In this document: in pieces, positions 1 to 11,436 of the stretch
Layout of the letters: each line of letters opens with the position of its first letter
Numbering within the stretch: position 1 is the first letter of the stretch
NCBI GenBank assembly: GCA_020002185.1
Contig: CM034531.1
Span: forward strand, 77,674,291-77,738,290
DNA from: Paraescarpia echinospica
Taxonomy: Eukaryota; Annelida; Polychaeta; Sabellida; Siboglinidae
Length of the DNA: 64,000 nt
Direction of reading: 5' to 3'
Program-made: the position numbers and the translations under genes
Notes under the pieces: generated by a model
Database searches by the model: none
Told to the model about the DNA's origin: nothing
What the model saw: the letters and a program-made list of their open reading frames with translations, nothing else

Positions 1-15
1 TGCACTACACTGGTG

Positions 16-339
16 TGCAGTAGCGCAGAGGTAACAGCTTCGAATTCTCGACTGAGAGAACCCGGGTTCGAATCCTGTGCGGCGGTGTCGAACCTTCGGC
101 AAGTTCGTTTACTCTGCGTGGCTTCATTCATTCTCAGCTGTATGAATGAGTACCTGGCTATAGACAATGTTTGATATTTGTGTACGAATAGTCTTCGCCC
201 ATTGATTGTAGCGTGGCTGAATGCTTTCCAGAGAAATCGAGATGGTGTTCGATTGAACAGGTCTGCCAGGGAGTAAAGTGTGAAGCTCTTTGAGCAGTCC
301 TGAGGACTGGATACTGCGCTATATAAGAACTTACCTTTT
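16..339 (+). mobile_element. tRNA-derived SINE with L2-like 3' tail, copy 1
   Basis: A polymerase III type head is visible: an A-box-like TAGCGCAGAGGTAAC near 22 and a B box GGTTCGAATCC near 65. A central domain follows, then a 3' part ending in GCGCTATATAAGAACTTACC, a tail style shared with L2-clade LINEs. The same body recurs inverted at 19,672-19,985 and as a fragment at 61,449-61,612, which shows it is a dispersed family. The 7-bp ACTGGTG at 9-15 and at 340-346 could be its target-site duplication. It lies at the edge of a LINE fragment, so it probably inserted into that LINE. Confidence 0.75.
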
Positions 340-346
340 ACTGGTG

Positions 347-965
347 CACAGTATTCCGCCAGCGCATAGAATGATGCCAAGGTGGATATGAGTAGTGTAT
401 TTGTACTTGCTCCCCATGTGGTGGCAGTAAATCGGCGTATCCGCGCTCCGTGTGATGCTACCTTTGCCCTTAAGTTTTCTAAGACTTAGTGTTGCCTGTA
501 AATCAGTGACCTGTCTAGTTTGATGCCCAGGTATGTAGGGGCTGCTTGGCAGTCGAGACGTGTATTATTCACAAACATCCATTTCGCGTTTATCTTCTTT
601 GTTGACTAGATGGAAAACGGCAGAGACCGTTTTCTTCTCACTGAGTTTCAGTCGCCATTGTTTCAGGTAGATGGAGAGGATGTTCATCTTTCGTGCGAGA
701 CCAGTCTCAACATGGGACCGTTGCCTGTGCCTCATTAAGATTGCGAGGTCGTCCGCGTATCCCTACTTCTTTTAGACTGTTTCGGGTAGATCGTAGATGT
801 AGATATGTGGAACACCAATCTTTAGTCGTCTGAGTCTGCTTCGCAGTCCATCGCTGGTCTTCAGTACAAAGCTTCGGTTGGAAATCATTTGCGTGATGCT
901 GCTGACCATTCGTTTAGCAGAACTATTGAAAAGCACGTTTAGTTGTGCAGCTGAGTTTGATGTTG
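347..965 (-). mobile_element. decayed LINE reverse-transcriptase fragment
   Basis: On the minus strand the catalytic motif GYADDLAIL is encoded at about 762-735. It is followed by the downstream pattern W-R-L-K-L-S-x-x-K-T seen in non-LTR reverse transcriptases, then by a segment resembling the thumb region (YIPGHQTRQVTDL). Stops interrupt the frame, one directly before the YADD motif, so this is a dead fragment. Clade is not certain. The SINE at 16-339 abuts its C-terminal side. Confidence 0.65.
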
Positions 966-2706
966 CTGCATTATTAGCGTTTTACATTTTGCCGCTTATC
1001 GAGTAATATAATGCAGTTGCCATCTACTAAGCTTCCTGCGTGTCCAGCCATACTCGGTATGTTGTAAACTTTGATGGGCCTACTCGTCCTACTGCTTACC
1101 AATTCTTACCAACCCTTCTCTTGATTCGTCTCTGAGCTTAGTTTCCAAGGTTTTGGGCGCAAAAAGTTATTTGTAGTATAATTACTCCATCTTTGAAGTG
1201 AAGGTAGTACTGGCTTGTATTACGCTATGTCACATGATACCGTGATTTCACATCTCAACAACGTTCTTCTACAATCGTAGGTTTATCGCGCACGCTTACG
1301 CGCACGCCAGTACCTTCACATACGGCGCGTGTGTATTTGTGAATGCGTTTATTTTCTTGTCTATTAAAAAGTAATATAAAAAAGGCCTTCGAAATTAAGT
1401 TAGTCTCGATTATCCAGGCGCCGTGAGGTGGCAGCATTGTCCCATCACAACGGCATGGATTATTAAGCTCCAGCCAATGTTACCGGTAGGGGGCTTTACC
1501 CCAGATTTGGGTAGAGACGATGATTGGCTCTCAGGCCAACTTTGAAATAATAAATTAGATAAGAACACATTTTTATCAGATAATACTAAACAATAACAAC
1601 TATTCAACATTAAACTTATATTGAAACATGTCACACACAAAATAAACCGACATTAAACTTTTTCCGTAGTTTAATGCCTTTTAATCACATGCATATTCAC
1701 TAGGTGGCAGCTCTCATGGCATAACATTCGGAAGGGCCATTCAGAGCCAGACTATCGTTCTGGCGAAGTCGCGCAGCCAGACGAGAGTCGGTTAAACGAG
1801 ACTAAAATTCAGTTAACTCAGCCGCCATCTTGAAATGGTAACATGTCGTTGATGCCATCTGCTTGGGGCACATAGTATCTGAGCAATGTACAATGCAAAC
1901 TCCGTCAAAATTATGATGCAGAGGTCGTAGCTACGCTGTTGCTAATCCAGCGATATTCGACAGATAGTCGCGGTGAAGAGTATCCAATATACTAGCCTCA
2001 GTGTATTATTCATTGGAATGCAATGTGCTGTTCCTGTTGCGGTCATTTGGCATTGTCCAGCGCTAGTAGAGTCGACGCAGAGCAGGTGCAGAATGTTACT
2101 GGAAAGTATGAGTATTGTTTATTTGTTAAGCTACGTTTACAATTAGACTACTACTTACAACTGTTTTTTTAAGAAAATTTATACACAACATAAACGATAC
2201 CTACTTATTTGATCATACTTGCAACCATATATATCACTTCTGCAGTTTGATATGTTTTCGATAAATTATGTGTTTTGCAAAATTACCGGTCGCCACGTCC
2301 GGTCAGCGGAATAATAAGTATATGGCACAGCAATATAATAGTTCCGATTTTGTGCCGTTTTATCTTAAAATTGCTTATTATGTGAAATGAAGTGTGTACG
2401 GGGGTTGACAAAAGTGATGTATTATATATAATGCATGGGGCATGTTGATTCAATGGAAATGTGTATCTAAAAGATGGACGATCTCAGAAATGCAACTTTA
2501 AAATATAAAATCAGTTGATGACAGTAACTGCATAGTGTTCGTCAAGGTGTACACCTCCTTCTTGGGCTCTCTGGTACATTCTACCGTGTGGGCAGTGTGA
2601 TTTCGATGGGCTTAAACAAGCAACAAAACAAAGAAAACATTCTGCGATACAAACTATTATTGAAATAAATAATGAAAACAGAACGATTAACAATGTCGGT
2701 ACGTAC
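966..2706. other. non-coding stretch, no gene seen
   Basis: AT-rich DNA with short ORFs only, none with family resemblance. A small imperfect hairpin occurs around 1,745-1,790 (GCCAGACTATCGTTCTGGC). If the minus-strand exons at 2,707 and 3,461 are real, downstream exons could lie here, but none could be chosen with confidence. Confidence 0.5.
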
Positions 2707-2793
2707 CTCGGGTTGTCGGTGCAGCTGTATGTAAGACCACGTGACGTGACGAGCGCCTTTAGTGTCGACAAAGATCCTCCACCGCACCACTCT
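2707..2793 (-). CDS. candidate internal exon of an unidentified gene (second of two)
   Basis: On the minus strand this 87-bp segment is bounded by an acceptor GTCGTTTCAG and a donor GAG|GTACGT. Read in the phase left open by the candidate exon at 3,461-3,553, it encodes a continuous 29-residue segment starting T-E-W-C-G-G-G-S-L and ending Y-S-C-T-D-N-P-R. The other phase considered for the upstream exon runs into a stop here. Exon length is a multiple of three, so phase is kept. I do not recognise the family. Continuation lies at lower coordinates but was not found with confidence. Confidence 0.4.
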
Positions 2794-3042
2794 CTGAAAC
2801 GACAAAATGCGTTGTCATCTTTTGTAAAGTTACCACAGCGCTTGCAAGCAGCATTTCATTATACAAAATAGACACAGAATGTTGACTTCAAACGCAGGTG
2901 CAGTGATTCTAGATAAGTTTGCCGGCATCGCCCAGAATCGAGGGTTGTGCATTGCGTGAAATTGTTGTAAACGACTTTTATATTCCTAGGTATAACCTGT
3001 TGCACCACTACTTTGTAAGATGGAAAACCAATGGATGCCTAA

Positions 3043-3318
3043 AGCTAGGATTCCATATGTACAGAAAATGCATGCAGATGCGACAAAACGGTGAATATTG
3101 TGTCCAGCGGAAATTAATAGAAATAGTTCCACAAGTAAGTAGACGGACGAGTCTGTTCATGCAGATGCGGCAAATTGAATTGCTCCGCGTGTCGATTAAT
3201 TTGAATGGTATCCGCACTGGAGTCGGATAGGAAATTCCCAACGTGAGGTCATTACGGAGGTATTCTCCATTCCGCATGCTGCATCCGTACGCGTCTCCGT
3301 ACATATGGAATCCTAGCT
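3043..3318. mobile_element. PIF/Harbinger-like MITE, short copy (276 bp)
   Basis: The element has terminal inverted repeats AGCTAGGATTCCATATGTAC, with the same sequence inverted at the right end. It is flanked by the 3-bp TAA at 3,040-3,042 and 3,319-3,321. Three-base TWA target duplications are typical of the PIF/Harbinger superfamily. There is no transposase; short ORFs on both strands simply read through it. A second, longer copy with the same ends and the same TAA flanks is at 21,622-22,140. It sits in the putative intron between the candidate exons at 2,707 and 3,461. Confidence 0.8.
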
Positions 3319-3460
3319 TAAGCTTATCGCTCCCGCCAACGACTGCCGCTCCCTTCCCCCCTCCCCGAGATAGACCTTACTATATTTGTTATTTTGTGTT
3401 GAAGAATGGGGTTGCCTAAATAATTACTTGTATTTTAAATGACAAGCAGCGTGGACTTAC

Positions 3461-3553
3461 GTGGAATCTTTGCCCGGCTCGTGTACGAGAAGAACGCGAA
3501 GATGGGGAATTCTTGGCGCAATGATATTCGGAAGTTCATACGTGGCAAACGGA
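3461..3553 (-). CDS. candidate internal exon of an unidentified gene (first of two)
   Basis: On the minus strand a 93-bp segment lies between an acceptor TTATTATTGTTACAG and a donor CCAC|GTAAGT, both strong matches to consensus. In the phase that joins to the exon at 2,707-2,793 it reads P-F-A-T-Y-E-L-P-N-I-I-A-P-R and continues to V-H-E-P-G-K-D-S-T. The two exons together give a stop-free 59 to 60-residue segment with mixed, protein-like composition. The family is not recognised. A Harbinger-like MITE occupies the putative intron. Confidence 0.4.
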
Positions 3554-3845
3554 CTGTAACAATAATAAAATGCTGTTTATAAAAGTTTAATTCGCCATGC
3601 TGTTATGTTACATAATGTACAATGGTGTCTTAGAATACTACGAAGCTTATCAAATATATCGTTAGTGCTGAAATAATGTGCTTGTAAAAGAAGAAGGTCA
3701 CTAGATAAATGAATAATAATCTCTATAGCAAAACCACAACCAGTCAAGTCAATAACAGATGCGCAGAATAAATCCATACGTTGTTTTGTCGAAGAAATAA
3801 CTGAACACATTGATACGTTATAAGACGCAAGAAACAAGACTGATT

Positions 3846-6800
3846 TCAATACCGATTATGTCCACGAACATGATCTCGACACCATCGCACTTACAGATAC
3901 GTGGCAGACGGACGACACAGAGGACACGGCAAACACCAGCAAGCTGACTCCGGATGGATACAACTTCGTCCGCCTCCCTCTGACCGATCGACGAGTCGGG
4001 GTTTTATACAAGTCGTGTATCAACATGATCTTGCTTGCTACACCATCAGGTGTAATCAGGCTATTACTCGTCTACAGACCTCCACCCACGGGCCGATGCG
4101 GAGTTTCCTTCAAAACGTTTATGGTCGAATTCACCAATCTTCTTAACCGTTTCGTAGCTCATTTAACTGGACTAATCATCCTGGACGACTTTAACATCCA
4201 GTATTGAAAGGCCAAAAATATAGACCCAAACGAATTCTGTGATCTTCTGCACGTCACCAACTTGCAGCAGCATGTTCGTGATCCGACACACACCATCGGC
4301 AATATTCTGGACCTCGTAATTTCGCCATCTACTGGAAGTGTTGTGACGTCAGTGATGGTGGATCCTTGCTCACTGATCACCACGCTGTGCACTGCCTGCT
4401 CCAAGCACCAAAGCCGGACGGAACGATGACGCAGGTTTCTTATCGTAAATATGCTGCAATTAACTCCACGAACTTCAGATCAGATCTCGAACTTTCATAT
4501 GTGATACCGCCACGCTCCATTGATCACACGGTCAATTACTGTGCGCCCTAAGTTCCCCTAACATGCCTTGGCACACAGTAGACCTATCGCGTGCTAAGCG
4601 AAAGCTCAGGCAAGCGGAGCGAAAGTGGAGACTGACAAAGCTGTAGATTCGCCGATACATCTACACTGAACTTGAAAACTTACAAACAGCAAATACAGTA
4701 TGTGAAAGCCAAATTGTACACAAGGACAGACATACATATGTGGCCACTCGGAACTATAAATACATGGATAATGACAAACTTCTATGTGACCTTTCCAAGA
4801 TCCCATGGTCAGTTATCGAAGTGTTTGATGACATCGAGGATGCATGATCCACCTGGCAGTCCTTGTTTCTCAAAACAATTTACTCCCATCAGAAAATTCC
4901 GAGCAAAATCCAAGCAATGCTTTTGGTACTCTGAGGACATTGAACATCTTAAAACCACCAGAGATGAGTACCATACTCAGGCTATAGACTCTCAAGATCA
5001 TCAAGCCTGGGATGTGTTTAAGAAACTCAGGAATCATATTACTAACTTGTGTCGTGAGGCCAAGAAGAATTACATCTAGAATAAAATCTCAACCTCTAGT
5101 GGTAACTCCAAGGACATGTGGGATGTACTTAAGAACCTACTCCCACAGAAACCTGGCAGTGACATCAGTGGGCTCGAGATAGGTGACCGTATGGTGACCA
5201 TAGCTAAGGACATGGCCAATGAATTCAACTAATTCTTTATGAACATTGGTAAGAAACTGGCCAATAAGATCCATTCAACATTAAGTTACAAAACATACCT
5301 CATCAAGGCCAGGACAACATCAAACAAATTCCTTTTTTACTTTAACAACATTTCGCCAGAAGACGTGGGGAAACTTCTCAGGGGCCTCAAGGTCAACAAG
5401 GCGACTGGTCTGGATGACATCCCAGCCAGGATACTGAAGATAACTGCATCAGCCATAAGTGACAGTATAGCATATCTGTTCAACCCATCCCTCACATCTG
5501 GAAGGTACCATCTGACTGGAAACGTGCTAAGGTGTCAGCTATATTCAAACAAGGGTATAAGCTGGGCATTGGTAATTACATGCCTATTTCTGTGCTCCCT
5601 ATCATCGGTAAACTGTTAGAGAAACTTGTTCATCAACAGCTGTATACATTTCTTGCCGATAATAATATTCTCTGTTCCGACCAATCCGGATTCCGACAAC
5701 GTCACTCGACTCAAACCAGTCTTCACAACATCATAAAGGATATTTACCAATCAACAAACTGTAGTGGTCTAGTTGGACTGATTGCTTTAGACCTAAGGAA
5801 GGCATTTGACACTGTGAATCACAATATACTCATGGACAAATTATCATACTGTGGAATTAATTCTGATTGGTTTAAATCATATCTTACAAACATAACTCAA
5901 AGTGCCACCATAAATAGACAGTCTTCAGAATATCTATATGTTGATACAGGTGTACCTCAGGGTTCTATCCTTGGACCCTTGTTATTTCTTGTCTATCTAA
6001 ATGACCTACCAGTATCTCTAGATCACTGTAGAGTAAACATGTATGCTGACGATACTGCATTCTACACTCCAGATAATCTTGCTATCAACATTCATGATAT
6101 CACCCATATTCTACAAACAGATCTATGCAATGTCAGTAACTGGTTAGATGCCAACAAACTCACTCTTCACATTGGTAAAACCTCATTTATGCTACTGTGT
6201 TCAAGACAAAAACGTAAACATCTAAATGCTCCAACTCTAGATCTATCTTTACAAGGTCAAAAAATTGAACAGGCTGAATCCTATAAATATATTGGTGTCA
6301 CTATTGATCAGGATCTCACATTGAACACACATGTAGAAAATGTTATACATAAAATCAACAGGTCACTCGGTGTATTGAAACGTACTAGTCCATTTATTCC
6401 TCTCTCGAGTCGGGTTACATTATGTAACACTATGGTATTACCTCATTTGGATTATTGTAGTATTATATGGGATGTTTGCTCTGATTCTAACATAACTAGA
6501 CTTCAGAAATTACATAATCGAGGAATGCGTATTATCCTGGGGTGCCATCACAGGACCCACGTTTCTGATGTGTTGACATCTCTAAAATGGTTAAATGTTC
6601 GTCAAATATTTATTCTTCTGAAATGTACTATTATGTACAACATTGTAAATGGTAAAACTCCAAATTATCTTTAAAAGGTAACTCCTGGCATATCTCACAG
6701 TTATTGTACAAGATCTAAATCATCCAATAATATCTTCCAAACCCATAGTCACCAAAAGTCTCTAAAATATACTGGCACATCGTGGAACAACCTACCATCA

Positions 6801-7215
6801 AAAATGAAAAATAAAAAAAACTTTTGCCAGTTTCAAAAATCAATGTGTTCTGTATATCATCGGTAAACAATAAGTATCAGGTATTAATGCCTGTCTTTCA
6901 TATTGTAAACATGTTCGTTTTAAATTGTATATCATACCACATTCTCATAACTTGATTATGTATTGTGGCATCATCACTTTGGGGTCTATTTAACATCAAC
7001 AAAATGCTCCCCCTGGGTGCTGATACCACAACTACACCATTATTCTTCAGTATTATATTTCCATCCAGTATACCGGCTCACTTACTTTTACATACATAAT
7101 TTATTATATTGTTTAGATTTGTTAAGTATGTATTATGTTTTTATCATAATGTATGCATGTCACCACTACCAAAACAGTTGTAACTGAATGTGAATAAATA
7201 TCTTGTATCTTGTAA
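3846..7215 (+). mobile_element. Jockey-superfamily LINE, 5'-truncated, RT mostly intact
   Basis: Decayed endonuclease sequence starts near 3,853 (I-A-L-T-D-T-W; later V-Y-R-P-P and I-L-D-D-F-N near 4,065-4,195). It is broken by stops and frameshifts. The reverse transcriptase follows. The segment with ATGLDDIP is in the 5,239-5,619 frame; a frameshift near 5,500-5,540 then leads to a 380-codon open frame (5,532-6,674). That frame carries ALDLRKAFDTVNH, TGVPQGSILGPLLF and YADDTAFY. The 3' UTR ends in short TATCTTG repeats near 7,199-7,215, a style of tail common in this group. ORF1 is absent. The RT frame is open but the element cannot be autonomous as it stands. Confidence 0.85.
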
Positions 7216-7265
7216 AAATTGGATGGTGGCGCCATCTACTGGATAGCGTATATACCGCAGCAAAT

Positions 7266-7378
7266 ATGACCGCCGAGCCAGGACGGCGTCATTGTGGTGG
7301 CTCATGTTGTGCCGTGTTTGGGTGCAACAACCGTTCATAAAAACTCCATTCCTTTACATTTCCGAAAGACCCAACAAG
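7266..7378 (+). pseudogene. THAP zinc-finger exon fragment with in-frame stop
   Basis: An ATG at 7,266 opens a frame that reads to C-C-A-V-F-G-C-N-N-R-S, then TAA at 7,338-7,340, then K-L-H-S-F-T-F-P-K-D-P-T-R up to a GTAAGG splice donor at 7,379. The spaced cysteines followed by an F-P-K-D-P block are the start of a THAP DNA-binding domain. THAP domains occur in host regulators and in P-element-type transposases. The C-x2-H half of the finger should lie in the next exon and I could not find one. The stop makes this copy non-functional unless the base is a sequencing error or polymorphism. Confidence 0.6.
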
Positions 7379-7727
7379 GTAAGGAAAATAGGTATAATTA
7401 TTGTAATGGTACCGGTCCATTTGTTTGGGCCGCTAACTAAATTTACACTGGTGTCGTGTAATCATAATTAAATGTATTACTATTAGTATTAGACATTAGA
7501 CATTAGTTCCCATCTACATACTGATTTGAATAAGCTGTTTAAATAAAAATTTGAACCAGTATTTGTTTAAAAGTGTCAGTATTCGAAATCAGTAACATTT
7601 ATTTGATCGACTGAATGCAAACAAACGGTTAGAAAGGTTGTTTTAGACAATGAAATGTCGGTGACACTAATTAACGCACCACGACCACGGGCACGGACGC
7701 CGCCGGATTTTGTATATATATATATAT

Positions 7728-8320
7728 ATACTGGACTACTCGGTTTCTGCCTCATCGTGTTTACAATCATCACTGTGCGACAAATCGCAACGCATTCACT
7801 ATATAAACTCCACGGGCTGTTCATTAACTTTCCTGTGGTGATTAGGGTGAATAGTTGCTTACAATTTTGCCCAATAAATTTTAATATTACGGTTGTTTAC
7901 ATCACCGATACGGTGCACTGTAGTCACGTGGTCTGCGTTCCCTATCAAAATATCTGTCAAAGACCTGTTTGCCTCGTTTTAATTTGAGACAAATAACTTT
8001 GTTGCAAGTTTGTAGACATCCTTTGCTCATTGTGTCCAATATATCTGACTAAAGATGTATTTAATATAAAATCCAGCTATAAAATTGTAATGAGGCAGAA
8101 ACTCAGATAGGGCAGAAACCGAGTGGTCCAGTAGATGTTCAAAAACCTTCACACTGCGGTTAGAATACTAGATGTAGCACAGTGCATGTGTAAATATCAT
8201 CAGATAGTTAGATAACTTTCCTGTGGCGATTACAACGATATAGTTACGTACAATTTAGTCCAAAAAAGATTACATTTGTGCGTTTGTTTACATCAATGTG
8301 GTGCATTCTGCTGCCTATCG
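7728..8320. repeat. locally duplicated segments (inverted and direct)
   Basis: The segment with ACTCGGTTTCTGCCTC at about 7,738 recurs inverted at about 8,107-8,135 (GCAGAAACCGAGTGGTCC). Separately, the segment starting TAACTTTCCTGTGGTGATTA at about 7,827 recurs directly, diverged, at about 8,212 with the same following order of blocks for about 100 bp. This looks like an old local duplication or a decayed mobile element. An (AT)n run lies at 7,713-7,730. Confidence 0.5.
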
Positions 8321-9390
8321 TATTAATTAATAAACCATTTCTGAGAGGTCTGTGAGGCTATTTGTTTATAAATAGTAAAACAGTAGTCGTTGTCTGACAT
8401 GTATCGTGTTCTATTGAAGTGACAGCATATTTAATATATATAAAGCATGTTGTAAATGTTATAATATAAACCATAAATGTCTTGATCAGTTGTAAACTTG
8501 TAACATCATTCGTATCATTGTGTGACAACATGCAATACATTAAACACCACAGTTATACCTCTCAAGTATCACAATTATTATGAATTTATGTGTGACATAA
8601 TGCATTACAGAATGTCACACTGCTCTCTAGAGTAACAGAAGCAGGGATATGAAAATTATTTCACATGTAGAATCAAAACAGTTTATCATTATATGATACA
8701 CGGTGGCCTTTTTATTTCAGATATTGTTCGCAATTACATGCAGTGACACTGATCTTACGCTGATCTGTGTCCAACAGTTAACTGTGAAGGTACCAAGCCA
8801 CACAGTCGTCTGAATATGACACCCATCACTTGCCTGCATACGTACACATTTAATATGGCTGATTATATACCTGATGCGTACATTGAACAGTGTCCACTCA
8901 ACATGACACGAACATTACTTATAGAAATCATATTGAAGAACACAACGTTATTTTACAAGATACTAAAATATGAACCTTGCTGCACAGATGTTGCAGCCTG
9001 CTGACATTAAATTATGAGACAATCAACTTCCAATATTACAAAAAGACTGTATTATGAGCAGAGCAGACTTCTTCATGGCTTGACTCCCATGGGCCATGGG
9101 GAGTAACGCAGAAAGCAGTCTTGCATTTGGTGCATTTGGATTCAGCGACGGAATACTGTGAACAATTTATAAACATTACTTCATCAAGTTCATGTTAATA
9201 TGCAGAACATTGCATTATTAAGCAGTGACAATTGATTACTTGTCTGTACAGAGCCTGCAGTATTCACCCAACCTGTCATGACACAGTCGCACATAGACAC
9301 AGTGAACTAGGTGTATGAATATTGTCATTTGTCAAGTATTGATCTGTTGAATTTGTATTCTATGTAGCCAATATTTACTATTAATAAAGT
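8321..9390. other. non-coding stretch, no gene supported
   Basis: AT-rich. A possible plus-strand exon at 8,721-8,789 has a TTTATTTCAG acceptor and a GTACCA donor, but its frame closes shortly after and no family is recognised. The 62-codon ORF at 8,816 has no supporting feature. Confidence 0.4.
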
Positions 9391-9399
9391 TATTGTTAA

Positions 9400-9910
9400 T
9401 GCTGTATGAATGGTTAATGTACATTTATTATAATGTTTAATGTGGTTGTAAACATTGCATAAATTATATAACTGTCTTCATAATTATGGATATTCCAGCC
9501 TTTTATCGAAATGTAGCGATCAGTCGTTAGCATGCTAATATTAGCCATTATTAAATTATTAATTAAGTTACTGTTAATGTGAAATGACTGGTTAATGTAT
9601 ATTTATTAACATAATTAATGTGGTTTACTGCTTTCATACATTATACAAATACCTTCATAATCATGGACACTATGGCCTTTTACTGAAATGTGTTAGTCTG
9701 TCGAGGTTGCGCACTAATTAGCCAATATTGACTTATCAATTAAATTATTTGTTAATGTATAGTTATTACCATTATTAATAATATTAAAAATTAAACATTA
9801 ATTTATAATTAATTAAAAAATTAACACATTGCATAATACGTTTACCTTCATAATCATGGGCATTATGGCCTTTAATTGGAATGTGTTGGTCTGTTGAGTT
9901 TGCTTGCTAC
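9400..9910. repeat. degenerate tandem repeat, about 180-193 bp period, three copies
   Basis: The marker block TTCATAATTATGGATATTCC, with the following CAGCCTTTTA..GAAATGT, occurs at about 9,477. Diverged copies are at about 9,654 and 9,847 (TTCATAATCATGGRCAYTATGG). TTAATGTGGTT and TGGTTAATGTAYATTTATTA blocks keep the same order in each unit. It is very AT-rich and non-coding. Confidence 0.6.
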
Positions 9911-10425
9911 ATTACTAAAATTAACTAATTAATTGTATTAATTTGGTTATAATTAGTACTAAAATTATTAAATGTTGTAAATTCATTACTTTAGTTAATC
10001 AATGGGTTTGAAAACACTATTTAAATATCTATATAAATTAAAAAAGTTGACATTTTAAAGCAAATATTTATCCACAGAAAACATAAATGAGTCCTTTTTG
10101 TCATTGGCATTGTAAGAGATACACAACAATTTTGCCGTTTAAAATCACAATAACTTTTGATCTAGTAAAGATATCTTAATAAAATAAACAGTTACGTGAC
10201 CCTTAAGCTATCACCTTTAATCTAAGATCATTCCCTAGCATGATATTTAAAAAAAATTTGAAGTGCCTACTTTGTTTACTACATGTACCTACCCAAATAT
10301 AATTTTGTTTAACATGTAATAAAAAATAGGTGGTATAATAGCGAAGGTTAGACCAAATTACATACAAATCAATATATATATATACACGGTGGAACTGTCA
10401 TCATTACTTAAATACGCGTACTTAC

Positions 10426-10554
10426 CATGTGCTCGCCAGAAAAACATTGATTGAAAAAGTCAACAACACCGTCACTGTCAATACCATCGTGATTTGATTC
10501 ATTGGCAGTGTCTTCACTGATAATTCCATTGATCGTTGTTGCTATTAAATTCCA
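10426..10554 (-). CDS. weak candidate exon, unidentified
   Basis: On the minus strand a 43-codon open stretch ends in a consensus donor CACATG|GTAAGT at 10,425. It encodes an acidic segment (I-S-E-D-T-A-N-E-S-N, then D-S-D-G-V-V-D-F-F-N-Q). There is no in-frame start and the acceptor is uncertain (an AATAG near 10,541). It lies about 200 bp downstream, in minus orientation, of a promoter-like cluster at 10,715-10,790. No family is recognised, and it could be chance. Confidence 0.2.
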
Positions 10555-10714
10555 TTAGTCTGACACGGGTACATCACTTCACCTCCCTGATTAATTGGTA
10601 TAGCGAAATATGCGTCTGAAAGGTGACTGTTGCCTCAAATACGTAACGTATTAACCGTTTTCCTGTCTGTTTACATGGAGCCAAGGAGCCTCTATTTGGA
10701 CAGGAGGCGTCACT

Positions 10715-10790
10715 GAGCGAGAAAATGGCAGTCTACACTGAAGGTTTTTGTCCGCCATTCGGGAGGCAAGCGCATGCGCCTACGGGACCG
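10715..10790. promoter_or_regulatory. possible promoter: NRF-1 palindrome and YY1-like sites
   Basis: The perfect palindrome GCGCATGCGC at about 10,770-10,779 matches the core NRF-1 site. Two YY1-like motifs (AAAATGGC near 10,723 and CCGCCATT near 10,752) are close by. The block is GC-richer than its surroundings. No gene has been tied to it; the candidate exon at 10,426-10,554 would be in the right place on the minus strand. Similar CCGCCATT / AATGGCGG blocks face each other at 10,752 and 11,133, so a foldback repeat is an alternative explanation. Confidence 0.3.
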
Positions 10791-11359
10791 CAGCCCACGA
10801 TGTTAGCGTATTTGTTCAGTCACCTCATTTCATCAGAATAATCACCAAGCTGTCATGCGTTATATAAAATGAAAGATATTAAAGTAATCCTTGAAGTTTT
10901 TTTATCTATCACAATTCAAAATAATGAAATTTTCAAACAAATCGCATAGAAACATTGCAATTATTTACTGAGCCAATTGAACTTCGTCGTTTTTCATCAG
11001 AATAATCATCAGGCTGTACCACTTCTTATATAATTAAAAAAATCTGAGGTTATCGTTGAAATTGTTGAGCAATGATAATGCAAAGAACTGCATTTTCTGC
11101 ACGCATATAGTCTGGCTTGACGCAACTCCAGAATGGCGGACGAACTGCTTACGTACTTTCCTCGAACAATGTAGATAGCGCGCGCTGCACCGTCTTGTAT
11201 TGATATACGGTCTTTGGCCACAACGCCGTTAACTCATCGACGCCAGACGGCGCCACGGACATATAAATCAATGGCCGCCCCATTGTTAATGCGTACAGTG
11301 ACTATGCTTGGTATATAATTGCTTTGCTTTGATCGCAGCAAAGCCGATATTATGTCGAC

Positions 11360-11436
11360 GTGACGTCACAATAACGTACGCCAACCAACGGATCAAAATT
11401 CGTTGCGTTGGTTGATATATGTGATTGTGACGTCAC
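11360..11436. repeat. inverted repeat bracketed by two perfect CRE palindromes
   Basis: GTGACGTCAC occurs at 11,360-11,369 and again at 11,427-11,436. Between them CCAACCAACG (11,381) is mirrored by CGTTGGTTG (11,406), so the whole 77 bp forms an imperfect hairpin with a short loop. TGACGTCA is the consensus site for CREB/ATF factors. It could be regulatory or the core of a small foldback element. No gene start is evident next to it. Confidence 0.55.

Noticed and set aside
8721..8789. Plus-strand exon with TTTATTTCAG acceptor
   Set aside because: Only one phase is open, it closes 10 codons later, and no homology is recognised.
10749..11155. Inverted GTCCGCCATTCGGGAG / CTCCAGAATGGCGGAC pair as a MITE
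   Set aside because: Pairing does not extend beyond about 20 bp and no terminal duplication was found.
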